DNA from: Aquiflexum balticum DSM 16537
GTDB lineage: Bacteria; Bacteroidota; Bacteroidia; Cytophagales; Cyclobacteriaceae
DNA length: 64,000 nucleotides
Direction of reading: 5' to 3'
Assembly (NCBI RefSeq): GCF_900176595.1
Contig: NZ_LT838813.1
Span: 4,296,001 to 4,360,000 of the forward strand
Shown here: positions 44,860-53,666 of the stretch, piece by piece
How positions within the stretch are numbered: position 1 is the stretch's first letter
Layout of the letters: each line of letters begins with the position of its first letter
Made by a program: the position numbers and the translations under genes
The notes under the pieces: model-generated
What the model was told of the DNA's origin: nothing
Databases searched by the model: none
Seen by the model: the letters and a program-made list of their open reading frames with translations, nothing else

Positions 44860-45477
44860 TTAAAGGTTGTCCAAGTAGTCAAGCAAATTCAGGAAACAGG
44901 CTACCGTAAAAGGTGTCACCTGCATCTCTTCCATTTTTGTTAAGTATAAATCCCTTACCTCTTTATACCTCTTTGGATTATAAAGCTTGGCAAGTGCAAT
45001 TCCTCTAGAAGAGCGATAAGTGAAATTTTGTGTAACTATATTTCTATCGGGATCTTCATTGAAAAATCTTTCAAGATTCTTACCGTTTGAAAATTTATCC
45101 ATCCATGGGAACCCATTTTTAATCATGAAATTTTCGACTTTTTCAATGACCGGTGCAATTTCAAGGTCATTCTCCAAGAAATATCTGCGGGGCATTTTTT
45201 CGTCTATTCTGTCCATAGTTTCGATCAGGGTTATACTACGGTCCTTATAATCTCCAAGTGTGGGTAGGAATTTATGGATGATTGACTCTACCTCGTCAAA
45301 TCTAACACCTAAATGATATTCAAAATAAAGAGAATCGTTGAATTGTGTATGATGGAAGAATATAATTTGTTTCCCTTCTTGGAAATCTTTAGAATAAAGT
45401 AATTTTTTTGGCTCTAAGTGGAAGCCAAAATCTGTTAGAAAATTTTCATGGAGCAATACCATCTCGTTGATTTTCAT
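44860..45477 (-). CDS. Hypothetical cytoplasmic protein
   Basis: 205 residues, no signal or transmembrane segment. Acidic with many aromatics (LYFEYHLGVRFDEVESIIHKF). Layout resembles small DUF4304-type proteins, but I cannot confirm that. The frame is complete with normal codon use, so it is likely real. Confidence 0.5.
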   Translation of the reverse strand: MKINEMVLLHENFLTDFGFHLEPKKLLYSKDFQEGKQIIFFHHTQFNDSLYFEYHLGVRFDEVESIIHKFLPTLGDYKDRSITLIETMDRIDEKMPRRYFLENDLEIAPVIEKVENFMIKNGFPWMDKFSNGKNLERFFNEDPDRNIVTQNFTYRSSRGIALAKLYNPKRYKEVRDLYLTKMEEMQVTPFTVACFLNLLDYLDNL

Positions 45478-45753
45478 AGACTTTTTTGTTTAATATTATA
45501 ATTAACGAATGAAAATTTTTATAATGTATTCTTATTCAGTTATTTTTTGTTAATGAACATCCATTTAATAAACAACCTCAAATGTCAATACTTAATTATG
45601 CATCGGAAATGCTATCGTTGGAATTTATGAAATGGTATTAATTTTAATCTTCATTAACTCGAATAAAACAGGTCAGGAATTACCAATTAGTATTTTTCTG
45701 TATGTAAATTACAAATATTAAGCCACTTTTAACATATTGACTAAAAAAAATTT

Positions 45754-46467
45754 ATGTTTTGGAGAAAAATAAATCGAAATTCAGCCCAAAAGCTTATCAA
45801 TACCTACCAAAAAAATGAATTTAGTCTTGCGCTTGATAAGAAAAAAAGGACCATAACTTTCTATGGCTCAAATGATGACAAAATTTTTAAAATCAGATTT
45901 GCCATAAATGTGGATTTTGATCAAGAAAGCAGAAAAATTGTTGAATTAGATTTTCAGAACCATATAATTTTGATAATTAAATCAGGAATTGCTTCGATTG
46001 CCTTTTTTGAAAACCGACAATTGATTGACCATAAAGTCTTTAGAGCCTATATGGTACGCAAAAAACAAGGTAAAAGTCAAATCAAATATTTAAAGACAAA
46101 AGGAAAATCAAGGGCCGGTTCTCGGGTAAGGTTACAGGAAACCATTGATTTTTTTGAAAACATCAATCAAAGATTGCTGGGGTATTTTAATGAATACCGA
46201 ATAGACACGATTGCTTTTAGTTGTTCTCAAACCCTAATTCCTTATTTTTTTCAAAGCAAAACCTTGACTCCATTTGACAAAAAGGATGACAGGATTTATA
46301 AAATACCAAAACATATAGATTCAGGAACACATGAAAACCTAATGGCGGTGAACAGTCAGCTTTTTGAGTGTTATTTATATGTTTATGAGGAAGAAAATCC
46401 GGACTTGAATCATTCAGATCAAAATGATGAATTTGATCCAGATGAAGGTAAAGAGGAAAACTGGTAA
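45754..46467 (+). CDS. Bacterial VLRF1-like (Vms1/ANKZF1-type) release factor candidate
   Basis: 237 residues. The central part reads like the VLRF1 domain of eukaryotic Vms1/ANKZF1: strand residues IASIAFFENRQLIDHKV (about 79-95), then FRAYMVRKKQGKSQ (96-109) containing the glutamine that in Vms1 hydrolyses peptidyl-tRNA. A linker KTKGKSRAGSRVRLQET (114-130) follows, with the Ser-Ala-Gly/Arg pattern, then the helix FFENINQRLLGYF. The last 40 residues are acidic and disordered. No zinc finger or ankyrin repeats. By homology it would release nascent chains from stalled 50S-peptidyl-tRNA complexes. I recall that bacterial VLRF1 families have been described, including in Bacteroidota; the function here is inferred. 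Confidence 0.7.
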   Translation: MFWRKINRNSAQKLINTYQKNEFSLALDKKKRTITFYGSNDDKIFKIRFAINVDFDQESRKIVELDFQNHIILIIKSGIASIAFFENRQLIDHKVFRAYMVRKKQGKSQIKYLKTKGKSRAGSRVRLQETIDFFENINQRLLGYFNEYRIDTIAFSCSQTLIPYFFQSKTLTPFDKKDDRIYKIPKHIDSGTHENLMAVNSQLFECYLYVYEEENPDLNHSDQNDEFDPDEGKEENW

Positions 46468-46528
46468 TTTGAGAAAAACATAGTTTGGAATAATATTTGA
46501 TAAACACTGGATATTGTTCCTCTTTACC

Positions 46529-47140
46529 ATGAAAAATTATTCAAAAGCCGTTCTTCTCTTTTCAATACTTATGATAAGTTTTCAGGTAAAAGCCCAAAGA
46601 TATGGAACTGCAGTAGGGATAAGAACCGGAAACAACAATTACAGCAGAACATTTGGGATTTCGGGACAACAAAGAATTTTTAAGCATCTAACAATAGAAG
46701 GGATTCTACAGTCTGATTTTGATAGGAATACTATCGCACACCTGTTGTTAGAAAGCCATAAGCCAATTATTTCAAAAAGATTTAATATTTATTATGGCGC
46801 TGGTGTATCCAAGGGTTGGGAAGAGAGCTTTGTAAAAGACAAAGAAACAAATCAGATACTTCATACTTATGGAAATTCCACTACCGGAATTGATATAATT
46901 GGCGGAGTAGAGTTGACTTTGGCTAATATGGTGGTATCACTGGATTACAAACCAAACATCAACTTGGTGGGCAGAGAAGAATTTTTTAGAGGACAGGTCG
47001 GTATATCTGCCAGAATGGTTTTAGTTAAAAGTAAAGAGCAAGATAAAAAAAGAAGAAAAAAGGCAAGAGCCAAAAGAAAACGGGATAGAGAACCTTTAGG
47101 CCAAAAACTCAAAAAGACCTTCAATTTCAACTCAAAATAG
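46529..47140 (+). CDS. Exported outer-membrane-like protein with basic C-terminal tail
   Basis: 203 residues from the ATG at 46529 (a TTG start 15 bp upstream is rejected). A signal peptide to about residue 22 (ending VKAQ) is followed by alternating hydrophobic/polar strands typical of a small porin-like or beta-sandwich domain (YGTAVGIRTGNNNYS; RFNIYYGAGVSKGW). The last 40 residues are almost pure Lys/Arg (KKRRKKARAKRKR), odd for an outer-membrane barrel and perhaps a periplasmic or surface binding tail. It lies 61 bp after the VLRF1-like gene and may share its transcript. Confidence 0.6.
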   Translation: MKNYSKAVLLFSILMISFQVKAQRYGTAVGIRTGNNNYSRTFGISGQQRIFKHLTIEGILQSDFDRNTIAHLLLESHKPIISKRFNIYYGAGVSKGWEESFVKDKETNQILHTYGNSTTGIDIIGGVELTLANMVVSLDYKPNINLVGREEFFRGQVGISARMVLVKSKEQDKKRRKKARAKRKRDREPLGQKLKKTFNFNSK

Positions 47141-47276
47141 CATAGGATTTTCAGGGGCCTCTTGGCATGGGCAAATGCAAAATATTTGAATTGGTTATTT
47201 TTTTTCCGCTTAAATAAAAGTATCAAGCTTTTATAGGAATATTATCTAAAATAGGGTTCAACAAATTTTATCCTCC

Positions 47277-49157
47277 ATGAAAGCTTTCAAAATCATAGCA
47301 TTGCTGTTGCTCCTGACTGTCTCCGGTCATAGTTGGGCACAGGAAAAGAATATCCTAGAACAACTTCTGGAAATCGCCATTGTAGACCAAAAGGTGATGA
47401 TGCCAATGAGAGATGGAGTCAGATTGGCTACTGATATCTACAGACCAAAAACTGACAATCCTGTACCTATCATCTTTTCAAAGACTCCATATAATTTCAA
47501 CTCCTACCGGGATGGGGAGTTGGTAAGCAGAACAATGCAAACCGCATTAGAGGCAGTAAAAAGAGGGTATGCTTATGTGGTACAAAATGAACGCGGGAGG
47601 TTCTTTTCAGAAGGAGAATGGGATATTTTGGGCATACCCATTACTGACGGCTATGACGCCTTTACCTGGATGGCCGACCAAACCTGGAGTAATGGCAAAA
47701 TAGGTACGATAGGCTGTTCCTCTACTGCGGAATGGCAAATGGCCGTTGCTGCGCTTAACCATCCTGCACATGCTGCTATGGTGCCCCAGGGATATGGTGC
47801 TGGTGTTGGAAGAATTGGAAAATATTTTGAGCAGGGAAACTGGTACCGAGGCGGTGCCGGTCAGATGCTGTTTACGGCATGGCTTTATGGTACACAGCAT
47901 GACCCCATGGCGCCAAAGCTTCCTGAAGGAATTTCGCAGGAAGATTTATTGAGATTGCAGAAGTTTTATGATATGGCACCTAGATATCCGAGAGTAGACT
48001 GGAAAGAGGGTTTAAGTCATTTACCTGTTCAGGATATTATCCGAAATGTAGATGGTCCAAAGGGAATATATGAAGAAATGATCACCCGGAAACCCAATTC
48101 TCCGGAGTGGTATGAAGGTGGCCTTTTCCATGATGATATGGATTTTGAGAAACCTTCTTTCTGGTTTGTGTCCTGGTATGATGTTTCATCCAGTCCCAAT
48201 TTGGCTTTATATAACCATGTCAGAGAAAATGCCAAAGACCCCAAAGTTAGGGACAATCAGTTTCTGGTCATTGCCCCTACCCTGCACTGTTCATTTACAC
48301 GAGCTACAGAAAATACCATTGTAGGTGAAAGAAGCATGGGAGATGCAAGATTGCCCTACAATGATATGACTTATGCTTGGTTTGACTATTGGCTAAAAGG
48401 TGAATCCAACAATGTCACTAAGGAAATGCCAAAGGTTACTTATTTTACCATGGGTGCCAACAAGTGGCAATATTCAGATACCTGGCCACCTAAGGAAGCT
48501 CAGATGGTCACCTATTTTTTGGATAGTAAAGGAAATGCCAATTCCAGGCTTGGAGATGGTAAATTGGTCACATCAAGACCCGGTAAAGATAATCCCGATA
48601 CTTTCAAATACGATCCTATGGACCCGGTGAATTCTTATGGTGGCAACGTTTGCTGTACAGGAAATGCCGTACAGGGAGGTTCATTTGACCAACAGGAGAT
48701 GGAATTGAGAAAGGATATCTTGGTCTACACTTCAGAAGAATTGACAGAAGGTGTTGAAGTAAGCGGGTTTATTGAGTCTAAGCTTTTTCTTTCTTCTGAT
48801 GTCAAAGACACTGACCTTACCATCAAACTTATTGATGTCTATCCAGATGGAACAGCCTACAACCTGGATGAAACCATCCAAAGAGTGAGGTATAGAGAAG
48901 GATATGAAAAAGAAGTATTTATGGAAAGCGGAAAAGTCTATGAAGTCAATATGACCCCTATGTCAACTTCCAACTATTTTGAAAAAGGCCATAAAATCAG
49001 AATTGAAGTATCCTCTTCCAACTTCCCCCGATTTGATAGAAACATGAATACAGGAGGTAATAATTATGATGAAACTGAAGGAGTGATAGCTACCAATTCT
49101 ATACACCATTCCAGAAACTATCCAAGTAGTGTTAGTTTGCCTTTTGTTAAAAAATAA
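47277..49157 (+). CDS. CocE/NonD family hydrolase (S15-like), exported
   Basis: 626 residues with a signal peptide (about 1-20, ending SWAQ). The CocE/S15 domain start [17 protein letters not shown] is diagnostic. The nucleophile Ser is in [14 protein letters not shown] near residue 146. The C-terminal part has the jelly-roll/X-Pro-dipeptidyl-peptidase C-like domain ([14 protein letters not shown], near 500; [19 protein letters not shown] near 580). It hydrolyses esters or acyl-prolyl peptides in the periplasm. Followed by a strong hairpin. Confidence 0.88.
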   Translation: MKAFKIIALLLLLTVSGHSWAQEKNILEQLLEIAIVDQKVMMPMRDGVRLATDIYRPKTDNPVPIIFSKTPYNFNSYRDGELVSRTMQTALEAVKRGYAYVVQNERGRFFSEGEWDILGIPITDGYDAFTWMADQTWSNGKIGTIGCSSTAEWQMAVAALNHPAHAAMVPQGYGAGVGRIGKYFEQGNWYRGGAGQMLFTAWLYGTQHDPMAPKLPEGISQEDLLRLQKFYDMAPRYPRVDWKEGLSHLPVQDIIRNVDGPKGIYEEMITRKPNSPEWYEGGLFHDDMDFEKPSFWFVSWYDVSSSPNLALYNHVRENAKDPKVRDNQFLVIAPTLHCSFTRATENTIVGERSMGDARLPYNDMTYAWFDYWLKGESNNVTKEMPKVTYFTMGANKWQYSDTWPPKEAQMVTYFLDSKGNANSRLGDGKLVTSRPGKDNPDTFKYDPMDPVNSYGGNVCCTGNAVQGGSFDQQEMELRKDILVYTSEELTEGVEVSGFIESKLFLSSDVKDTDLTIKLIDVYPDGTAYNLDETIQRVRYREGYEKEVFMESGKVYEVNMTPMSTSNYFEKGHKIRIEVSSSNFPRFDRNMNTGGNNYDETEGVIATNSIHHSRNYPSSVSLPFVKK

Positions 49158-49159
49158 AT

Positions 49160-49202
49160 GATAAAGTCATGCCATGACTCAAAGTTATGGCATGACTTTA
49201 TC
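49160..49202. terminator. 16-bp perfect inverted repeat after the CocE gene
   Basis: Arms 49160-49175 (GATAAAGTCATGCCAT) and 49187-49202 are fully complementary with an 11-nt loop. It starts 3 bp after the stop codon. There is no T-run on the plus strand, so it may be a Rho-dependent or stability hairpin rather than a classical terminator. Confidence 0.6.
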
Positions 49203-49214
49203 AACCTATCTTCC

Positions 49215-49655
49215 ATGAACAAACATCTATATTGGGCAGGAATTCTGACAGCCTTTATCGCTTTGACACATGTGGCCATGGTAATTGGAGGAGCTAAATG
49301 GTATTGATTTTTTGGAGCTGGGGAAGGAATGGCACAACAGGCTGAAGCAGGAATGGTGCAACCTGTTATAATTACTTTATCAATTGCAGTGATCTTGGGA
49401 ATCTGGTCGCTTTATGCATTTTCAGGGGCAGGCTTGGTTGGAAGACTTCCTTTATTGAAACCCGTTTTGATCCTTATAATGTCTGTATTTTTGCTGAGAG
49501 GTTTATTTGGAATACCTATAGTAATGCTAGTTGACCAGCCTTATTTAAATGAATTAAGGGATAAAATGATTTTTATGGTTGTGAGCTCCCTGATTTGTTT
49601 GGGCTTTGGAATCCTGTATGCCAAAGGAATATGGAAGTTGATTTCCCATTATTGA
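49215..49655 (+). pseudogene. Membrane protein gene interrupted by an in-frame TGA
   Basis: A single frame runs from the ATG at 49215 to the stop at 49653 with one internal TGA at 49305-49307. The first part is a 30-codon product (MNKHLYWAGILTAFIALTHV, then VIGGAKWY). The same frame resumes immediately as FFGAGEGMAQQAEAG and continues through four hydrophobic helices to the end. Together they look like one four-to-five-helix membrane protein whose codon after TGG TAT mutated to TGA. A downstream ATG at 49329 could restart translation. Either a recent nonsense mutation or a sequencing error. Confidence 0.75.
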
Positions 49656-49720
49656 AATAAGCCAATTTGTAAACTTCAGATTAACGGGCACGTTTGACCT
49701 CAATTCTTTTATCTCACATT

Positions 49721-49755
49721 TTCTGTCTTCTGTCTCCCGTCTCCCGTCTTCACCC
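49721..49755. repeat. Heptad repeat array downstream of the gluconate-DH-3 gene
   Basis: Units TTCTGTC, TTCTGTC, TCCCGTC, TCCCGTC, TTCACCC repeat at exactly 7 bp and end 3 bp before the minus-strand stop codon at 49758. This is the same GTCTTC-type motif as at 3735 and 9552. Confidence 0.8.
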
Positions 49756-49757
49756 CC

Positions 49758-50351
49758 CTACAAACTCCAAGTGTTCCCCACTTCTGACAGTGGAATACAT
49801 CCACGGAATTCCCCTGGAATGGGGTCATAACTCAAATGATTTTTTCCGATTTCCTGAGAAGTGAAATATCCCCAAAGTACCATGGATTTCAGGGAACGGT
49901 AAAAACCAACAGGCTTTTGTTCTCCGACTGCAGTTCCCCAAACTCTTGGATTGAATTTGGCGGTTTCAGATTCTGCTTTTCTTAGGACGGCTTTTTTATC
50001 TTCTTCATTCAGGTCGGCAAAAAATTTCCCAAAACCTGCCTTGGTCTCTGTATTGAATTTATCAATCTCTGAAGCCATATTTTCCTGACCTTTGGAATCA
50101 TAAGTCTTGGCAATTATCAAATCCAGAAAAATATCTGTCTTCACATCCAATCCACCTGGTGTATCTGTCCTTGGCAAAATGGTATCCACAAAAGCAGAAA
50201 CAAACTTTGCCTGTTCTTCATTGAAGAAAAGTGGCTCCCATTCCAACCTATTCTGCTGTTTACAGGATTGAAGTAAAGAAAACAAAGAAGGTGCAGCCAT
50301 GGCAGACCCTGCCATCAATACTGTTTTTCGTAATGCGTTTCTCCTGTTCAT
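49758..50351 (-). CDS. Gluconate 2-dehydrogenase subunit 3 family protein
   Basis: 197 residues. A Tat-type signal (NRRNALRKT, then a hydrophobic Ala/Gly segment) ends near SLLQSC, so it is possibly also a lipoprotein. The core FVSAFVDTILPRTDTPGGLD matches the small subunit of periplasmic FAD-dependent gluconate/sorbitol-type dehydrogenases. It serves as maturation/export partner of the GMC subunit encoded 5 bp upstream. No cytochrome subunit gene is nearby. Confidence 0.88.
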   Translation of the reverse strand: MNRRNALRKTVLMAGSAMAAPSLFSLLQSCKQQNRLEWEPLFFNEEQAKFVSAFVDTILPRTDTPGGLDVKTDIFLDLIIAKTYDSKGQENMASEIDKFNTETKAGFGKFFADLNEEDKKAVLRKAESETAKFNPRVWGTAVGEQKPVGFYRSLKSMVLWGYFTSQEIGKNHLSYDPIPGEFRGCIPLSEVGNTWSL

Positions 50352-50355
50352 ATGC

Positions 50356-52062
50356 TTAGATGTTATTTTTCTTTAATTCTGAAACTGCATGGTTGGCAGC
50401 CCTTGCGGTTATTGCCATATAAGTAAGGGATGGATTGACACAGGATGAGGAAGTCATACAGGCGCCATCTGTTACAAATACGTTTTTACAGGCATGTACC
50501 TGATTGGTAGCATTCAGAACAGAGGTTTTAGGATCTCTTCCCATTCTTGCTGTTCCCATTTCATGGATACCGAATCCGGGTTCATGCTCATTGTCAAAGT
50601 CCACAATATCTTTCAATCCTGCCCGCTCCAACATTTCTTTGGCATCGATCCGGATCTGTCTGTTCATGGCTTTTTCATTCTCCTTGAATTCACAATCAAT
50701 TGCCAAAGTTGGTTGACCCCACTTGTCCAGGTTATTTTTGTCCAAATAAACATGGTTTTCATGATAAGGCAGACATTCGGCAAATCCTGTGATAAAGAAT
50801 TCCCATGGTCCCGGCTTCATCAGGCTATCTTTGAAGTCCCCACCAAAATCTTCCAAATTGGAACCTGCGCTCCAACCCGCACGGCCACCTGAACCTTGAT
50901 AACCAAATCCTCTCAGGAACTTGTCTGTTTTGGTTTTTTCATCCAGATTGACATAGCGCGGGATGTAAATGCCATTGGGTCTTCTACCCTTGTAATATTC
51001 ATCTTCAAATCCATCCACTATTCCCATCGCACCTACCCGGTAAGTATGGTCCATGAGATTATGTCCCAATTCGCCGCTGTCATTGCCCAATCCATTTGGA
51101 AAACGGTCAGAGGTTGAATTCAGCAAAATCTGGGTGGTACTCAAGGTAGAAGCATTACAGAAAATGATTTTAGCATAGTATTCGACCACCTCACTGGTTT
51201 CTGCATCGATGATGCGTACGCCTGTAGCTTTCCCTTTTTGTTCGTCATAAATAACAGATTGTACAATCGAATAAGGTCTGATAGTCAGGTTTCCTGTTGC
51301 ATTGGCAGCTGGTAAGGTTACCGCATTACTGCTGAAATAGGCTCCATAAGGACAACCCCGACTGCATCTGTTTCTGTATTGGCAAACTCCTCTCCCATTC
51401 AATGGTTCGGTCAAGTGTGCAACTCTTCCGATAATCATATGTCTTCCCTGAAACTCTTTTTCAATACGGCTTTTGACATGCTTTTCTACACAGTTCAATT
51501 CCATTGGCGGCAGAAAATGACTGTCCGGCAAATGTGGCAAACCCATCGCTTCACCGCTGATACCTGCATATTTTTCCACATGGGTGTACCAAGGCGCAAG
51601 GTCTTTGTATCTTATTGGCCAATCTACCCCATAACCATCCTTTGCATTGGCTTCAAAATCCAGATCTGAAAAACGGTAACATTGCTTTCCCCACAATATT
51701 GACCTACCACCCATCTGATGGGCTCGGACCCACATAAAAGGCTTCACTTCTGTGTAGGGGTTTTCCAGGTCATTGGCATGAAAGTGTTCCGTATCCATTC
51801 CGATAAAGCCCGAACGCATACCTACCTTGTGTTTTTCTTTCAATTCAGGGGTCAATGAACCCCTCAATTCCGTATCCCAAGGGTCATCCATCATCGTAGG
51901 GTAATCTTTGACATGTTCTACCAGTCTGCCACGTTCCAGGACCAGGGTTTTTAATCCATTTTCACATAGTTCTTTGGCTGCCCAGCCACCGCTGATACCG
52001 GAACCGATGACAATGGCATCATAAGTCATGTCTTTTTTTGCATCAATATTAAAATTGGCCAT
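50356..52062 (-). CDS. GMC family FAD-dependent dehydrogenase
   Basis: 568 residues without a signal peptide. FAD motif IVIGSGISGGWAAKELCENG near residue 17; a CSRGCPYGAYFSS segment near 233; and the C-terminal ending HEMGTARMGRDP, then SSCVNPSLTYMAITARA. This is the layout of the gluconate/fructose/sorbitol dehydrogenase type found in Bacteroidota. It is probably exported by hitchhiking with the Tat-signal-bearing small subunit encoded 4 bp downstream. The sugar substrate is unknown. Confidence 0.9.
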   Translation of the reverse strand: MANFNIDAKKDMTYDAIVIGSGISGGWAAKELCENGLKTLVLERGRLVEHVKDYPTMMDDPWDTELRGSLTPELKEKHKVGMRSGFIGMDTEHFHANDLENPYTEVKPFMWVRAHQMGGRSILWGKQCYRFSDLDFEANAKDGYGVDWPIRYKDLAPWYTHVEKYAGISGEAMGLPHLPDSHFLPPMELNCVEKHVKSRIEKEFQGRHMIIGRVAHLTEPLNGRGVCQYRNRCSRGCPYGAYFSSNAVTLPAANATGNLTIRPYSIVQSVIYDEQKGKATGVRIIDAETSEVVEYYAKIIFCNASTLSTTQILLNSTSDRFPNGLGNDSGELGHNLMDHTYRVGAMGIVDGFEDEYYKGRRPNGIYIPRYVNLDEKTKTDKFLRGFGYQGSGGRAGWSAGSNLEDFGGDFKDSLMKPGPWEFFITGFAECLPYHENHVYLDKNNLDKWGQPTLAIDCEFKENEKAMNRQIRIDAKEMLERAGLKDIVDFDNEHEPGFGIHEMGTARMGRDPKTSVLNATNQVHACKNVFVTDGACMTSSSCVNPSLTYMAITARAANHAVSELKKNNI

Positions 52063-52472
52063 TATAGTTAAATTAGGTTTGAAGATTTCAATGGAAAGAA
52101 TATACTTCTAAGAATTAAAGTAGAAATATACTTTAGGTGAAATAGAATGGGAAATTTAACTTTATTCTTTTTTATTCCAAGGATTTTTAAATGAATGGGG
52201 GAATGACGGGATTTCCAACTCCTGTACTATTCTTGAAGTCATTATTGAAAATCCCTCCTTTGGGATGGCTATTCAATTCCAAATCATCAAAAACGAATGG
52301 ATTTAAGAAAAAATACCCTGAACAAGGTATGGTATCTAACCTTTTAATTGAAGATATTGTGAGAACAAAAATGTGATACCTGCAACAGTTGTACTGCTAA
52401 TGGTATTTTAATCAAATAACAAAATGTTTTAATGAAGAAAACCTTTGACTTCAACATCAGAAGTAATTTACT
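52063..52472. other. 410-bp intergenic boundary at the left edge of the AT-rich island
   Basis: It separates the GMC operon (minus) from the AbiJ-like gene (plus). It contains a possible 61-codon ORF at 52191-52376 (start MNGGMTGF) with no recognised family and weak support. From about 52400 the sequence becomes visibly AT-richer, as it remains to about 58680. Confidence 0.5.
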
Positions 52473-53387
52473 ATGGCAACATATAATACATATTCAAAAA
52501 GAAATAATAGTCTACCTGATGTATTTAGATATGACATTTTATCATCAAAATTAAAATCACAAATTTTTCATATTTGGAACAAATATTTTAATCAAGAATG
52601 CTATGAAGATATACGACCTTTAATTTTTAAGAATATATATCAAATAATTTGTGAAGAAGAAGGAGTGAAAAATTTACACACCAATAGTCCATTTGGAATG
52701 CGAAGTAATGAAGTCGAAATTGAAGATTATTTTGAAAAAACAAGGTATGTCGAAAAAGAACTGGATATAATTGAAATTGTTTTTCATAAAATGACAACTG
52801 CAGAAGATGTAGGAAGCCGACAGTATAATTTTAAACCTTTTTATTTCTTTAAAGATGCAGTCATCGATCTTAACCAAAGATTTAGAGAAAATGGAGTTGG
52901 GTATGAATACAGCAATGGCAAAATTATAAGGGTAGATAACAAACTTCTACACAGAGAAAGCGTGCAGGAAACTTTACAACTTCTAACTGAACCAGAATTT
53001 GAAAATGCAAATGAAGAATATTTAAATGCACTTTCTCATTGTAGGAATGGAAGGAAATCTGAAAGCTTAAATGATTGTTTAAAAGCTTTCGAATCAACAA
53101 TGAAAATTATTTGTAAAATAAAAGGTTTTTCATTTAATGATTCTTATACAGCAAAACCTTTAATTAATACTTTACTATCAAATAAATTTATTCCAGAATA
53201 CCAACAGAGTCAATTTAATGCCATTAAGCAGCTTTTAGAAAGTAGTGTACCCACAATTAGAAATAAAAATAGCGGTCACGGACAAGGAGCAAAAAAAATT
53301 AACATAAGTGAGCCATTGGTGAATTATATGATATATTTAACAGGGTCTACTATTAGATATTTAATTGAAAACCTTAAAGAAGAATGA
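52473..53387 (+). CDS. AbiJ-like abortive infection protein (STM4504/CBY_0614 type)
   Basis: 304 residues, cytoplasmic. The N-terminal part (about 15-150, from LPDVFRYDILSSKLKSQIFHI to RYVEKELDIIEIVF) resembles the AbiJ-NTD4 domain. The C-terminal part (about 185-304, ALSHCRNGRKSESLNDCLKA, then PTIRNKNSGHGQG) resembles the helical domain found in STM4504/CBY_0614 family proteins, with RNxxxxHG reminiscent of HEPN/Abi-type RNase-like proteins. Such proteins abort phage infection, probably by toxic RNA cleavage. AT-rich, unlike the genes to its left, suggesting acquisition. It is 279 bp upstream of the helicase-nuclease, so it may have its own promoter. Confidence 0.65.
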   Translation: MATYNTYSKRNNSLPDVFRYDILSSKLKSQIFHIWNKYFNQECYEDIRPLIFKNIYQIICEEEGVKNLHTNSPFGMRSNEVEIEDYFEKTRYVEKELDIIEIVFHKMTTAEDVGSRQYNFKPFYFFKDAVIDLNQRFRENGVGYEYSNGKIIRVDNKLLHRESVQETLQLLTEPEFENANEEYLNALSHCRNGRKSESLNDCLKAFESTMKIICKIKGFSFNDSYTAKPLINTLLSNKFIPEYQQSQFNAIKQLLESSVPTIRNKNSGHGQGAKKINISEPLVNYMIYLTGSTIRYLIENLKEE

Positions 53388-53666
53388 ATTACTTCAGCAA
53401 CATTGTGTTTTCTTTAAGCCGGGTTTAATTGGTTATCTCCCTATGGCTGTTAATGTTTACAGGAACTTAATGCCAGTCGTGGTGTAAAACGTATACCCAT
53501 TATTAACCTAATTAGGTTTAGGTTAAGGGAGCAAGATTTTAAAAGTAACAAACTAAAATGATAAAATAGTGACATTACATACAGGCACATTTCTTCCCTC
53601 GACACACCGGGGACCTCTTCGCAATCAAAAGAACCTGAAATTTTGCAAACGCACTTAGGATCAAGA
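53388..53666. other. Intergenic region with a 14-bp palindrome
   Basis: Between the AbiJ-like gene and the helicase. AACCTAATTAGGTT (53505-53518) is a perfect 14-bp palindrome. The overlapping ATTAACCTAATT (53502-53513) recurs at 58619-58630. Local base composition and word use differ from the coding DNA on either side. It may hold the helicase promoter or a recombination remnant. Confidence 0.5.
53502..53513 (+). repeat. Left copy of a 12-bp direct repeat flanking the helicase operon
   Basis: ATTAACCTAATT here and at 58619-58630, on either side of the helicase/EF-Tu-like gene pair. Short and AT-rich, so chance occurrence cannot be excluded. Confidence 0.35.

Noticed and set aside
49305-49307. 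TGA read as selenocysteine
   Set aside because: No SECIS-like hairpin, no selenoprotein family match and no reason for Sec here; nonsense mutation or sequencing error is simpler.
52191-52376. 61-codon ORF with a plausible ATG
   Set aside because: No recognised family, no support from neighbours, and the region marks the island's boundary; it could be chance in AT-rich DNA. Mentioned only under the intergenic entry.
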